A DNA stretch of 64,000 nt from Marisa cornuarietis (taxonomy: Eukaryota; Mollusca; Gastropoda; Architaenioglossa; Ampullariidae), in the NCBI GenBank assembly GCA_004794655.1, contig SMMW01000559.1:186001-250000 (forward strand), read 5' to 3'. How positions within the stretch are numbered: position 1 is the first letter of the stretch; every line of letters starts with the position of its first letter. The notes below the pieces were generated by a model that worked only from the letters and a program-made list of their open reading frames with translations, ran no database searches and had not been told where the DNA came from. Position numbers and translations under genes: made by a program. Below, in pieces: positions 47,075-58,384 of this stretch.

Positions 47075-47336
47075 CCCTGACCTCGGGGTAAGCGTGGTCA
47101 TGACGGTCCACCGCTGGCCGGCCGTCCCACGACAGCACCGTGCCCTTCCAGGACGGGACGAGGACGAAGACGTAGACGAGCGAGACAAGCAGCGACACCA
47201 TGCAGACGACGAGAATGGAGATGACGACGGCGTAGAACTTGCACGTGCCGGTGCTGGTGTTCAGGCGCCGGCGCACGCACACGTCATGGAAGGGGCCCTT
47301 CTCCTTCAGCAGCAGGTACTCCACGTCACTCGACAT
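40431..47336 (-). CDS. Esterase gene B: membrane-anchored type-B carboxylesterase, 5 coding exons, 601 aa
   Basis: Joining 47336-47082, 46975-46421, 42325-42007, 41597-41526 and 41035-40431 gives one 601-residue frame. The introns are GT-AG, 106, 4095, 409 and 490 bp, with phases 0,0,1,1. Architecture matches gene A: cytoplasmic tail with Arg-rich segment (21-24), signal anchor about 34-60, EDCLYLNIW at 162-170, HGG at 187-189, nucleophile Ser277 in GHSSGG, acid Glu406 in AQEAD, base His514 in YAFHSWD. All triad residues are present, so an active serine hydrolase facing the lumen or outside is expected. His276 replaces the Glu that precedes the nucleophile in cholinesterases. Exons 1 and 5 are much richer in GC than the introns. 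Substrate is unknown; related mollusc genes are usually labelled carboxylesterase, D2-like or acyl-CoA hydrolase-like. Confidence 0.93.
41526..41597 (-). CDS. Gene B exon 4: 72-bp linker exon
   Basis: Acceptor TTCGCAG|GTTATG, donor CTCA|GTGAGT, phase 1 to phase 1. It encodes GYVLTASPLDTWHQG and NSIPTLL. Size, phase and the GYVL start match gene A exon 4, while the rest has diverged. Confidence 0.88.
42007..42325 (-). CDS. Gene B exon 3: nucleophile elbow
   Basis: Encodes residues 271-376 plus one base (acceptor TTTACAG|GTG, donor GATG|GTGAGA). It starts VTVFGHSSGG with Ser277 and includes the disulfide pair in GCADVECLL. It is 319 bp, like its gene A counterpart. Confidence 0.93.
42575..43366. 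repeat. 33-bp minisatellite in intron 2 of gene B, about 24 copies
   Basis: The unit reads GTTAAGGAACGTTTGATAC then ACATCAGGTGAAGG, with variants GGTGAAGGG, GATGAAGAG and GGTGAAGAG. The period is a multiple of three, so two minus-strand frames stay open for over 250 codons as 11-residue repeats. These lie in an intron in the host gene sense direction and have no independent support as genes. Confidence 0.95.
43370..46420. other. Remainder of gene B intron 2
   Basis: This is intronic sequence of the minus-strand gene. It is AT-rich with (ATT)-like runs near 44940 and (AAT)n near 45335, a CT run at 45952-45970, and a possible SINE head at 44480-44660. No nested gene is supportable. Confidence 0.5.
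44480..44660 (-). mobile_element. tRNA-derived SINE head (putative)
   Basis: The minus strand contains a perfect B-box word, GGTTCGAGACCC (about 44563-44574), preceded by a purine-rich stretch with AGCCGACCACCGAGTCG that could be a decayed A box. Tail and boundaries are unclear. Confidence 0.4.
46421..46975 (-). CDS. Gene B exon 2: N-terminal half of the hydrolase core
   Basis: Encodes residues 86-270 (acceptor TTGCAG|GCT, donor AAG|GTAATC). It contains GIPYARPPAGDRRW, EDCLYLNIW, WIHGGF, SFNYRLGPLGF and NFGGNPNK, the first half of the active-site signature. It matches gene A exon 2 in length apart from one extra codon. Confidence 0.93.
47036..47070. repeat. (AC)n microsatellite inside the 106-bp intron 1 of gene B
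   Basis: On the transcript strand this is about 17 UG dinucleotides starting 12 nt after the 5' splice site, filling a third of the intron. Confidence 0.96.
47082..47336 (-). CDS. Gene B exon 1: cytoplasmic tail and signal anchor
   Basis: Encodes residues 1-85, phase 0, donor GAG|GTCAGG. The tail contains DVEYLLL at residues 4-10, which fits both the acidic dileucine and the YXX-hydrophobic sorting motifs. VRRRL precedes the membrane span, so the positive-inside rule puts the N-terminus in the cytosol. The start context CCCACAATGTCG is acceptable, and a GC box (GGGGCGGGG on plus, 47347-47355) lies just upstream. Confidence 0.88.
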
Positions 47337-47346
47337 TGTGGGCTAA

Positions 47347-47355
47347 GGGGCGGGG
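47347..47355 (-). promoter_or_regulatory. GC box upstream of gene B start codon
   Basis: CCCCGCCCC on the minus strand ends 11 nt before the ATG. It is consistent with a TATA-less promoter, or it simply lies in the 5' untranslated region. No TATA box is seen nearby. Confidence 0.35.
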
Positions 47356-47399
47356 CTTCCGTGAGAGTTGGTTGGTTGTAACATGCGCAGTCCAAAGTG

Positions 47400-50300
47400 A
47401 CTATAAACAGGTGGTCAGTCCCCAAATCTGTTGAGAAGATCAAAAATATGGTTAGTGTGAATCCCCAGTTTTGGCAGCAAAGAACGTTTGCTAGTCGGAA
47501 AACCTATAAGGAAATGAAATTTTTCATTCTGGAGGAACGCGCCAGTCTTTTTGATGAAGACATGACGAAAATTCGACTCTGACAAATAAATATTTGTAGG
47601 TCATGCTTAACATAAGTGAACACTGACTATGTTTGCCAAATGGTCACTTTTCGTGAACAGTCACAAATTCGACACAATATTTGTTCGGTTAACATATTTG
47701 AGAATGCAAAACTGTGAAGCTGTGACGCGGTGTGTCCAGTAAAAAATGGTGCCTATTCTTTGTCCTGCAGATGTTCTCCTTGCAATTAAAAGAATTAAGT
47801 CTGAAGAATATATTAGTTATCCGAAGCTCTGACCAAGTCCCTGCTTGAAACTATCTTTCCCACAGAAGAGTTATACAAATGAAGCCGTCACTGCCACTAT
47901 TCTGCAAAAAGCATGTATTTGTGAAAACCCGTTTGACTGCAACCTTCGGATGTGTAATCCATATTACAGAGCTCAACATTACCCTCAATTGCATTTCACG
48001 CTGATCGACCGTCCCTAATGTCCTATCCACCCGCCACATGTCATCGCCAAAACCCACATGTGACGTCCTTAGCTACTTGCAATATGTTCCCGTCTCGAAT
48101 CGCCAAAGCTCATAAATTGGGTCTTCTTCGCAATAACAAAGACATTCAGGTCAGACGAAAAACAAATTTAGTCGTATAATCGCCCCGAAAATGGCCGTGC
48201 TCGGTGCATCCAAATGGATTTCATTTCTGGTTGACGCTCGCCAGAGAAGTAACCGTTAACCTTCGGAGGTCTCCACAAAGAGAGATAACTTTTTTTTGCA
48301 GGCAAGAGCTGCTATTCATCCTGACAGCAGACAGGCTCACCGTAAATGGTGGTGACAAGAGACACAGCATTGTCAATGCCGAGAAAGCGGTGCCTTATCG
48401 TCGAGCCGCCAGGAAAAGCGAGAGGAAAAGGTGGAATGGGAGGTGAAGGAGTCCATTACCCTTCCATTCGCGGCAAATTTGCTGTAAGAAATTTCCTGTT
48501 TCTTTTATCTAAAAAACTTTGAAGATATGATATCTCACATACACACAACTTAGCCCAGACACAATTTAATATTGAGCCACAGCTAGCAGCGCAATATGCA
48601 CTGCTCTCTGTCATTAGGACCCCCGAGGAAAGGAATGTTTTTAGATAAACATGAAAGACGAAATCACTAGAAAAACAGAAACGGAGAAACGGATTAAGGA
48701 GACGCTGAACCAAATAAAATAAAGGGTAAGAAAAATTTATCCAGATATTTAAAAAAAGTTACATGAGAGTAGAGCATTGCACCCAATCAGCAGCTGTAGA
48801 ATTAGCAGCGCATCAAAATATTATAGCATTTGCTAGACCGCCCACAAGAACTTCCTGTCCCTAGCTCAGTGATTTTAAATGAAATGACGGCACAGGCAGT
48901 TAAAATGTTAATCCAGTTAACATGAAAATAAGCTAAAATGCATATTGTGCATACTTTAATATACTTAGTTAAAAAATCTTTAACTTCAATACGGATAACT
49001 TCCACGAGAGAAAACGCGGTCCATCATGTCAGGCTTTGGCATTTTGAAAACTGTCAGCAAACAAGTTACAGAGTAGTGCTTGCCTTTGTACTCCCCTTTT
49101 CGGTGTGTAGTGGACTCGCTAGTTAAATGTTCACTGCTCAGTCTTATGTTCGCACTGGATGCAGACACTGACGGTGAAGAGGTCAAGGATCTGCACTTGA
49201 CAGGGTTGGAACCCAACTGCAGGCTGAGTGATGACCTCGCACCTCATTTCTTACCCTCTTTTCCCGCTCTGGCTTTGGACACCAAGGCTTATAAACGAGG
49301 ATTCGAAATCACCCGAAGAGAAAAGGTTGGAAAGAAGGGCTGGATGACTGATGTTCCTGTGCAAACAGATGCTGATGCGGGCAGACCGCGCAGGCTCTAG
49401 GGGCCTGGCAATGCAGACACAGGTGGCGCTGCGGGACTGCGGGGTGTACCAGTGCCCGCAAAGAGACGCCGGTCTGGTCAAGTAGCATGTCAGCCTTTGT
49501 AAGCACTTCGTTCTGCCTGCTCTCCCAAAGCTCTAGCCAAGTAAACTGATTGCATTGCTATAAGCCCACGCGAGCGCGCACACACACACACACACACTTA
49601 ATTTCATTTCGACCAGCGGATCCAGAATGGGCGTAAAATACGCTGAAACATACAGTAAGGTAAGATATTGCTTACCTGCTTACTAGCAAATCATTATAAT
49701 TAATGTAAACACGGTAATCAGTGTTTCCTGCCAGTCAACATGCAAAACAGAAATAAGCCAGGATACACAATCAGATGACTGGCAATCACAATCTTGTCCA
49801 CACGAAGAAAAGGCCGAACAAAAAAGTAAGAAAGACTGTGATGGTTATTTTTTGAAAGACTTTGGTCTGATATCAATTGTTTTGAATAAAAACTGTGAAT
49901 TCTTTTAAAATTACGGTAGTGTTATGATTATACAGGACCAACTTTTTGAAACATTTATGAATGTTTCAGACGAATCATAAACCACACACACACACACACA
50001 GAAGCAATGAAAAAGAGAGACAGATACAGAATTATCTACTAGTCTAATATATCGAAAAAGAGTCTGCAGAACATTATATAGATAATACTGTTTCATGCTT
50101 ATTTCGTCTTCCATAAGCATGCGAAGCAAGTGAATGAAGAAAGCTGCCATTTATGTCGAGTAATTTGTACTTAAATTAGACGATTCCGAGACCTAACATT
50201 CATGATTTAGAATATTCGTGAATACATTGTTAATCAGACATCTGACAGCTCCGTTCTGTTGAGCTTCAAAATTCTTGAACTTCAGGAAGAAACAGCTTTT

Positions 50301-53300
50301 ATTGTAAATAAACATCTAAAATGTTTAATAAATGTATGTTAATTCAAAAGAGAAGACGTGACACTTGGGACACTCTAATACAGAGGATACCACCTGTATG
50401 TTCAGTTAATGTCAATAAATTTAATACAGACATTATCCGTGATGTTCAGTAAATGCCAATAAATTTAATACAAAGACATTATCCGTTGTAATTTGTACGA
50501 TTCCTCAACGCCTCCTAGCTTCGGAGCTGTAGTTCATTTTCCTGTTTCTTTTTCTTTCTTTGTTTTTGCACCAAACTTTAAAATCCACATCTACTTCATC
50601 AACATGTAGATTCTTTGAAGCCAATCCCATCTCCAGCGGTTTTTGATTCCGTTTTTTTTTTTTGTTATTATTTTATTATTTTTTGTCGATTTGGGCTTCT
50701 TGAACTTTTACAAAGTGGTAAAAAAAAGTGATTATAGATAATATGTGGCAAGACCAATGTGGGAATTTATAAAGGCTGACAATTCAGAGCATCCTTCCGG
50801 TTTGGTTGCAGCTTTTGGCAGGTCGTAAACTACCCCGAAGTCGAACTTCACATTTCAAATCCTAGCAAATGAAAACCCCATCATCGCCCGTACAAAAAGG
50901 CTGGGGGAATAAAAATTCGGAATTCGACATTTGACAAATTTGAAAGATAGAGGACATTCAAGATTCTGTTGTCTGGAATGACGGAGGGATGGGTGACCTT
51001 TCTGCCCCGTGTTTTCTCTTGCTCTTTAAGCTGATGTGAACTCTCACGAGCACACTATTTCACTCTCTGTGTGTCCCAACTTCCCAACTTTCATCCATGG
51101 AGATGTTCAGAAATTTAATAGAAAGGACAGCAGTTGGGGTATTTCATAAATCTCTATAAGCTAACAGAGACGACAGCAGGTCTTTTTTTTATAGAATTCA
51201 ATAGAAAAGACATTTGTTTCTTGGTAAATTGCGCGAAATCGATGTTCAAGAATTACACTAAGTGCACTGATGTTGTGTGTCTGAAACAGAAAGACTGCAG
51301 GAACTGCAAAACATGGGGTGAGTACCGTGCAGACGATTGTTGAGAGCACGCTAACAAATATAAACAAGTCGTAAACTTGAAGTGATGTTGCCGCGTCGAG
51401 GAATATTGATAATCGATAAGAGAATGTCGGGAAGAGAGACCGCGGTAGTAGATCGTTAACAGAAGCCTTACTCTCGGGCAATTCTCAGGATTAAATAATA
51501 CATGGGGCATTTTACGGTTAGTATGCGTAAGTACAGTTGGAGGAACCTTTAGGGGGATGCGACAAAACAGACAATCATACAGAGAGAGGGGGAGAGAGTC
51601 TGTGTATGTGCGCGTGCGTGTGTGTGCATTCTCATCAGGTAAAAGCAAGAGAAAACAAAGGGAAGATAAGTTGCAGTCAGCCATCTCACAGCCATTCCAG
51701 ACAATTGAATCCTGAATGTCTAATGAATTATGCATTTTCTGACACCATCGCGGCTCGGCTAAAGGCAAGGACAGGCAAAACTATTTCTCCTGTTCGATGA
51801 TAAATACAGCAGAAACAGGGGATTAAAGGGGTGGGGAGGGAGGGAAAAAGAGGAAAAAATGGAGAAAACAATTCCTGCTCAATATTCCTGATCCTACCAG
51901 CACACGCGGCGACTGCGTGCCATGTTTCATACCCTCGGTGGGTGCGCAGTATTCTCATTGAGTTCCAGACCACGTCACACTATAGGCCACCCGGCTCTCG
52001 TGCCACGTGTCAGCCAAGTTACACTACCGCGGCCAGGGCAAGTTTTTTTTAGATGTATGCACAATTCCCCTAAAAGCAGGTCAGCAAGCACGCTCGCTAC
52101 CAAAAAAAAATTTTAAAAATCGCAAGTTACGGATGTTACTTAAAAGCCTCAATCATGAGATACTTCTGTCTGTGCTTGAAAGGAAACAAGAGAAATCGAT
52201 CTTTCAGAATCTCCTGGTCTGCTTCTCTTTTTTTTAAGCGTAAACTGGTGACCCGCGCGCCCACCCACGCACCCACGCACGCACGCACGCACGCGCGCAC
52301 ACACACACACACAACACTTCAAGACAGAGGCCTTAACGCCCACCTTGATCACAACGCCCAGAATGCCACGCGGCCGCCTAACAGTCATTTGGACAACAGG
52401 GCCATGTTTAACGAAGCGATAACGGAAGAAGACCAACGAGTACGCGGAGAGAATGCAGACAAAGATATGGCCACAAGAAAGAAAGTCTGCAATTAGTACC
52501 CCGTGCCTCTTACAAAAAGACTAGTCAGCTTTGGACTTTGAAGCGAGAGAGCAAAAGGCCTCCATACAAACAGTGGTGCGAGTTGTGCAAAACAGTTATG
52601 TTGTTTGTGGCTACCTGCACCAGCTCGCATTTTCTTGCGATTGCGCCTGCCAGTGCCTGACTGCATCTGCCTGCACCTGTCAGCGAACTTAGCTGCAATG
52701 TTAACTCCAAGTTATGTGCCCCTTCTTTCCTACAAAAACAGCTGCAAGTCATCTCCCTTTACAGCGTTGTAGGTAGTACCGACAAAAGGACAGAAAGTGC
52801 AGGCTTTTTTTTTTAATCATAACAACGAAATATAGTTCACACAAAAATATTAGAACAACAAAGGCCTTTAACTGAACATTGAACAAAACCACCGCTACCA
52901 CTACCACTCATCAACAACACCGCTACCATCCATCATCACCACCACCACTCGTCTTCATTTTACACTACATAATCTCAAGCTTCTCTAGGTTAGCATGGCT
53001 CAGTTTTCCATACACTACAATACACATTGCATTATTTCATCGGCATCTTACAGGCATCTAAAGTGAAGCACGTTTGGATGCTAAAACGTTGAAACATGCA
53101 TCTGCAAAAACTATCAGTGAAGTGAAATATAATGTGTTGCATAATTTGCGGTGTTATTTTAATACTAAGCACAGGAAGGAAAATGCACTGCTCGCAATTA
53201 CTTTCAATAGCAATATCTAAACAGGACTCAGTTTGAAGACGAAGATGTTCAAATGTTATTTATTTCATATCAGTTGTGTCGAGACTAGTACGCATATACG

Positions 53301-54055
53301 CCTGCATCACCAGAAATATCAACAGGCTGTGCCCAAACGCATACCTTAAAGAAATAAATGCAATTGACCTTTGGATACAAACAGATCAACTGCCGGGTCG
53401 AGTCCGTCTCAGCGCGGTGGTGCACAAAGAACTCGATTGCCGAGATGCTAGGTTTTGAGAATCGCATCTTGTTGCTATGGTAACAAGTGCCAAAACAAAA
53501 TTTTCACATTCTCGACACAGTGCTTGTTGAAGCCTGACACGCAGCACCCAACAGCATCTTTCACTTCCTTCGAATCTGACACACAGACCAGCAAATTACT
53601 TGCCACAAAAAAACTTCCAGATGGCAGGCCGACCAGCCAATTAAATGTCCTCTGAGATCTGCTGTCCTATCGGCTGGTCGTCTCTCTATATGACAGGTTT
53701 TCGCATCACATTAAACTATAGCGATCACGAACTTCCGAGCGACCAAGCTTAACGAACAGCTGATAAAATCTGATTATGTTATGAAATGAATTTTTCGGAA
53801 GAAAACAAGTCGCCGAAGCAAATATTCCAAGTATCGTCTAAGCAAATATTCCCAGTAAAAAAATAAAATCAATCACTTCTGCAGTTAGTTAACGATTTCA
53901 TAACAAAAATTTGATATTTGCTCCTAACTGGCTGATATATATTTTATTGTGTTCATTTTGACACCCCACAACTTCCCAGCTTTGAGACAGTCACAGGTTA
54001 TACATGACTTTCAGGTGGTCAAAAAACAAAGAACAAGAATATGGGAGGAGGAGGT
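47400..54055. other. Long gene-free stretch
   Basis: About 6.6 kb without a supportable gene. Items seen: short (CA)n runs at 49579-49597, 49983-50000 and 52296-52312; a T-run near 50653; a GC-rich segment around 49400-49450 containing the CTCF-like word AGGTGGCGCTGC; and a CTACCA/CATCAC-rich patch at 52885-52950. Open frames such as 51768-51253 (minus, 171 codons) look like translated intergenic DNA. Confidence 0.4.
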
Positions 54056-54235
54056 GGATTGGTGTTTTACGCCGAGCCAGCAACTAAGGCTATATCACGG
54101 CAAGGCAGCCAGCCCTGTAAACAGATGCCACATGCAGAGAAAGAACAGCATGCCCGAGACGAGAACTGAACCCAGGACAGCCAACCTTCACTGTATTGGT
54201 GACAGGCGCTAACAGTTGCACCACCGGACCGCCGT
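54056..54235 (-). mobile_element. tRNA-derived SINE, copy 2
   Basis: The element is collinear with the one at 33172-33347. Shared words include TTGGTGTTTTAC, CGAGCCAGCA, GCAGCCAGCCCTGTAAACAG and CACATGCAGAGAAAGAA on the plus strand. Read on minus, the head carries the A box GGTGGTGCAACTGTTAGCGC and the B-box-like GGGTTCAGTTCTC. The B box is more decayed than in copy 1. Confidence 0.8.
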
Positions 54236-54589
54236 CTCGAATATGCGAGACCAGTCATGCACCAAATGGAGTTAGGTGGCAGCACTCGTAGGAGGAAAAC
54301 GAACAGTGGGACTTTGTCATTCTAGATCAGTGACAAGCCAAAACGATAACAGATCATTGGCCTAGTAATGCGGAATTTTTAAAAACTTTTGTTCTCCAAG
54401 ACATAAAAAGTTTTCTCTATTATTCTTCGCCCTTTTTATTCATCTTTCTTCTCTGTAGCTGAAGGAAACAGGGAGATCGCCAGATGCCTTTCAGGAAAGT
54501 CGGCATAGTTGTTCATTCGTCTATTTTTCATCTTAGTTTTTGTCGTGCTGCTCTCGCACGCGAGGCTGAGGGTGAGCGTCGTCGTACTG

Positions 54590-55445
54590 TGAGTTTGCAC
54601 AGGCGACAATGTGGGCGAGGTTACCGTACTGTGAGTTTGCACAGGCGACAATGTGGGTGAGGTTACCGTACTGTGAGTTTGCACAGGCGACAATGTGGGT
54701 GAGGTTACCGTACTGTGAGGTTGCACAGGCGACAATGTGGGCGAGGTTACCGTACTGTGAGTTTGCACAGACGACAATGTGGGTGAGGCTACCGTACTGT
54801 GAGTTTGCACAGACGACAATGTGGGTGAGGCTACCGTACTGTGAGTTTGCACAGGCGACAATGTGGGTGAGGCTACCGTACTGTGGGTTTGCACAGGTGA
54901 CAATGTGGGTGAGGTTACCGTACGGTGAGTTTGCACAGGCGACAATGTGGGTGAGGTTACCGTACTGTGAGTTTGCACAGGCGACAATGTGGGTGAGGTT
55001 ACCGTACTGTGAGGTTGCACAGGCGACAATGTGGGCGAGGTTACCGTACTGTGAGTTTGCACAGACGACAATGTGGGTGAGGCTACCGTACTGTGAGTTT
55101 GCACAGACGACAATGTGGGTGAGGCTACCGTACTGTGAGTTTGCACAGGCGACAATGTGGGTGAGGCTACCGTACTGTGGGTTTGCACAGGTGACAATGT
55201 GGGTGAGGTTACCGTACGGTGAGTTTGCACAGGCGACAATGTGGGTGAGGTTACCGTACTGTGAGGTTGCACAGGCGACAATGTGGGTGAGGTTACCGTA
55301 CTGTGAGTTTGCACAGGCGACAATGTGGGTGAGGTTACCGTACTGTGAGTTTGCACAGGCGACAATGTGGGTGAGGTTACCGTACTGTGAGTTTGCACAG
55401 GCGACAATGTGGGTGAGGTTACCGTACGGTGAGTTTGCACAGGCA
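54590..55445. repeat. 42-bp minisatellite with 294-bp higher-order repeats, about 20 copies
   Basis: The unit contains GTGAGTTTGCACAGGCGAC followed by AATGTGGGTGAGGTTACCGTACT. The period is divisible by three, so three frames on both strands stay open for 280-349 codons. Variants are ordered: a block of seven distinguishable units starting with the TACGGTG variant at 54921 repeats at 55215, exactly 294 bp later. No splice or start evidence suggests a real gene. Confidence 0.95.
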
Positions 55446-55631
55446 CGTTGATGCTGAGACTCCAGGTATTGCTTGAAATTTTCAAGCTGACTTGGATTTG
55501 ACAAAATGTGCTAAGGATGAAGACAACTTTCAGCTGTCATTGAGCCTTTCGTCAAGATGAACTATAAAATACAGCCTCGTTATCTCACTTCCGTCCATCC
55601 GACGAATTTTTCTTTCCTTTTTTGCAAGAGA

Positions 55632-55896
55632 TCAGGGGCTAGTTGCACAACATGTTTTTAAACCTTAAAACTGTTCTAAAGAAGCAAAATCTCTCCTAAG
55701 CCATTTAGATGAATTGCACATTCAAAAAATTGTACTGACAGGACAGAAAGTCAGACTTAAATAACTTTATTTAACTTTAAGCAGTTTTAGTTTTAAAATT
55801 TTTTTAATTGTGCTGTGCAGTTTAAGCTGATTATCTAAAAAGAGTTAAGGCCTAAAATTGTTTAAAATTAGAAATGTGTTGTGCAACAGGCCCCTG
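55632..55896. mobile_element. Foldback MITE, copy 2 (inverted relative to copy 1)
   Basis: The ends are CAGGGGCTAGTTGCACAAC and the near-complement GTTGTGCAACAGGCCCCTG. The interior is the reverse complement of the 6734-7007 element: for example TGACAGGACAGAAAGTCAGA here matches TCTGACTTTCTGTCCTGTCA there. Length is about 265 bp. No coding capacity. Confidence 0.85.
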
Positions 55897-57352
55897 GCTG
55901 GTAGAGAGAATATATATATATATATGGAGGGATGTGCGGGTGGGGAAGGGGCAACATTCTGTCTCAAGCAGGTGGCAAAAAGCGGGGAAAGGAGAGATAA
56001 CAAGCTGAGATTGTAAGTCTTCTGGTCAATTTCCCTCCACACCCTTATCTGCTTGCTCACCCATCCCTTTCTGGCAGTCCCCATTTCGGGACGTGGCTAG
56101 TTTTACATTTTATAATGATAGTAACGATCTGAATTCACGGACTTTTCTTTCCAAAAAGAAAAAGGCAGGAATTTACTCCACGACCCTGTATCACCTTTTA
56201 TGTGCGATGGTAGCTTCTGTTGTCTCCTCCTAGTCTGACCCCTTCACAGCGTCGACCTTCCCCTCCCCCCACTCGTTAGACAATCCCACGTGCCGTGCTT
56301 GCTTCGGTTCATTTTCAGCTGTGCTCGCTCCTGCTCCTTGTCATCTGTGCTCTCTCCTCTTCCTTGTTATGCTCGCTCTTATTCCTTGGAGGGTCTCTCC
56401 AAGAACGAAGAAACGTAAAGCCTGGATAAAGCGATAGTAAAGTCCACGAAACAGACACATGGAACTTGAGCTGACAGTTCCTTCCTTTACCTTTCACGAA
56501 TTAAAAACAAAAACTATTTCCACATGGGAGGTTCAAAACAAATCTTTTTCACGACGATTTTTTTAATATACATTTATTTTGTGGAGATCATTTTTGGAAA
56601 TCGGACCTGAGACAGTCCAAGACTTTCTCTTTATCCTCTTCATTCTTATCTTTGCACTATCCCCAGCATCAAATAAACAGGAAGTCACTTCATTCCCAAA
56701 GCAAGACTTAACAGGCAAGGAGAAAAGACCGAGGCTCCTTTGCCGCTGAATTCGTTTCTTTGAGAAATGCAAAAGAAGGAATAAAATGCCCTTGCGCGGC
56801 TCCAATGAGAAAAATCACACATTAGTCTGCAGCTCCTTATGTCTCGTGGCTCAGGTCTCGTGACCATTGTCGCCATGTTTATTGCCCTCAGCACAGTTTC
56901 CGCGTCCTTGCGAAGATCCCTTGGCATCGTAAAGATGCCCGATGCCTCGTCTCTATTCACTCTGCACCACAGCTGCGAGTCGCAGCCAAAGCTCCGACAT
57001 AATGGCGTATCGAGAATGTGTTGTAGTCCACAGGCAAAGAGCACTTGCAAATGAGGGTACTTTCTGAATCCCTCCTGTCTTCTCGATCTAAAGACACGGG
57101 TTGATACTTTATCTCCTAGTGTTCAAGTTCTAAAATGTCCTTTAGTTACACGCGTGCACGATTCTCAGCGTTAAAATAAAAAAAAACTTTAATCCGCGCA
57201 CGCGCACACACCCACCCACATATATCTTTATATATAAAACACACGCATTCATACTCGCTTATTGAGAGAGAAATATATACAGTATTAAAGACAAACACAG
57301 GCAGACAGACAAAAAGAAACGACAAACTACTCAGCGCGCATGCGTACGCACG

Positions 57353-57392
<40 letters not shown>

Positions 57393-58187
57393 AGTTGGAA
57401 ATTCATCCATTACGAAAGACAGGCAATGCAAACTACCTCTATTGTGATAAATGCCGGCCTAGATACGATCTTTTTATTATTATTTTTTTTTTTTACAAAG
57501 CACCATCAGAACTCTGGTCGATCGCAATAAGTTTCTCTTAAAACTGTCAACCCGTTTCAGTGAATCGACAGTTTGCGAATGTCAAAGGAAGCGTCCCACA
57601 GACCCGGAGGTGTTACAAAAACGAGGAAATAACTCACATCATAAATCTCAGCCTCGAACAGGAAGAGTTCTCACCACCAGCAAGCACTAACAGTCTCTCC
57701 CAGATTTATTAATAATCATGGTCTGAATGGTGTGAAGCTGTCAATGCAAAAGAAATTCCGTCTTTCTTTCTTGAGATTTTCCAGTTGACTTTTGATATAA
57801 TTCTCAATTTCTACGGAAGGAATGTCGAGAGGAAATGAAGGCATCGATACCTAGTTTCAGCAAAATTTTGCCCTGATATTTTCGTGCAAAACATCATGAA
57901 ACATTCAGGTACAGACAGCGTGGTTTTAAATTTTAAAAAATTGTTTCGAAAATAAATTCATTTACCCCTTCTTCTACGACTACTACTTTTACTACTAATA
58001 AGCAACTACAGTAAGTGCACGAGGGTATTAATAATCTATCGAACTACAAAGAGCAATTGTTGAGGAAAGCCGGAAAGGAGGAATAAATAAGAAAATAAGA
58101 GAGAGAGAGAAAGAAGAAGGAAGGAGATGGGAAGACATTTGGAAAAAGATGAATAAAATAGAGATAGGGAAGAAATAGGAGGATACA
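55897..58187. other. Gene-free stretch with one small secretory-looking frame
   Basis: At 56839-57054 (plus) a 71-codon frame begins with a plausible signal sequence (LVTIVAMFIALSTVSA) and ends with four Cys in a C-CC-C order. An equally long frame runs antisense to it, and no promoter or second exon is visible, so it is only a candidate. (CA)n is at 57355-57389. I see nothing else. Confidence 0.25.
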
Positions 58188-58384
58188 GATGATGATGTAT
58201 CATTCCACAGGTTCAATTAGAACACAGATCAGATACGATGCAAAGACAACCCGAGACAACGAAAAGACAGAACCCACAAACTCAAACGCAAAAGACAGAC
58301 ACACCACAAAGACAACGCAACTAAAATCATACACATTCCACAGTTACAGTCAGACTAGACCAACACATCACAATAAAATCAAAC

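Noticed and set aside
26970..47336. Calling the genes neuroligins or acetylcholinesterases
   Set aside because: Neuroligins lack the nucleophile and have a C-terminal membrane segment. Both genes here keep Ser-Glu-His and have an N-terminal anchor. The cholinesterase-specific Glu before the Ser is absent, and the choline-loop Trp is not evident.
54436..55504. 349-, 323- and 280-codon repeat proteins on both strands
   Set aside because: All three are readings of one 42-bp minisatellite. Openness in three frames at once argues against selection in any of them.
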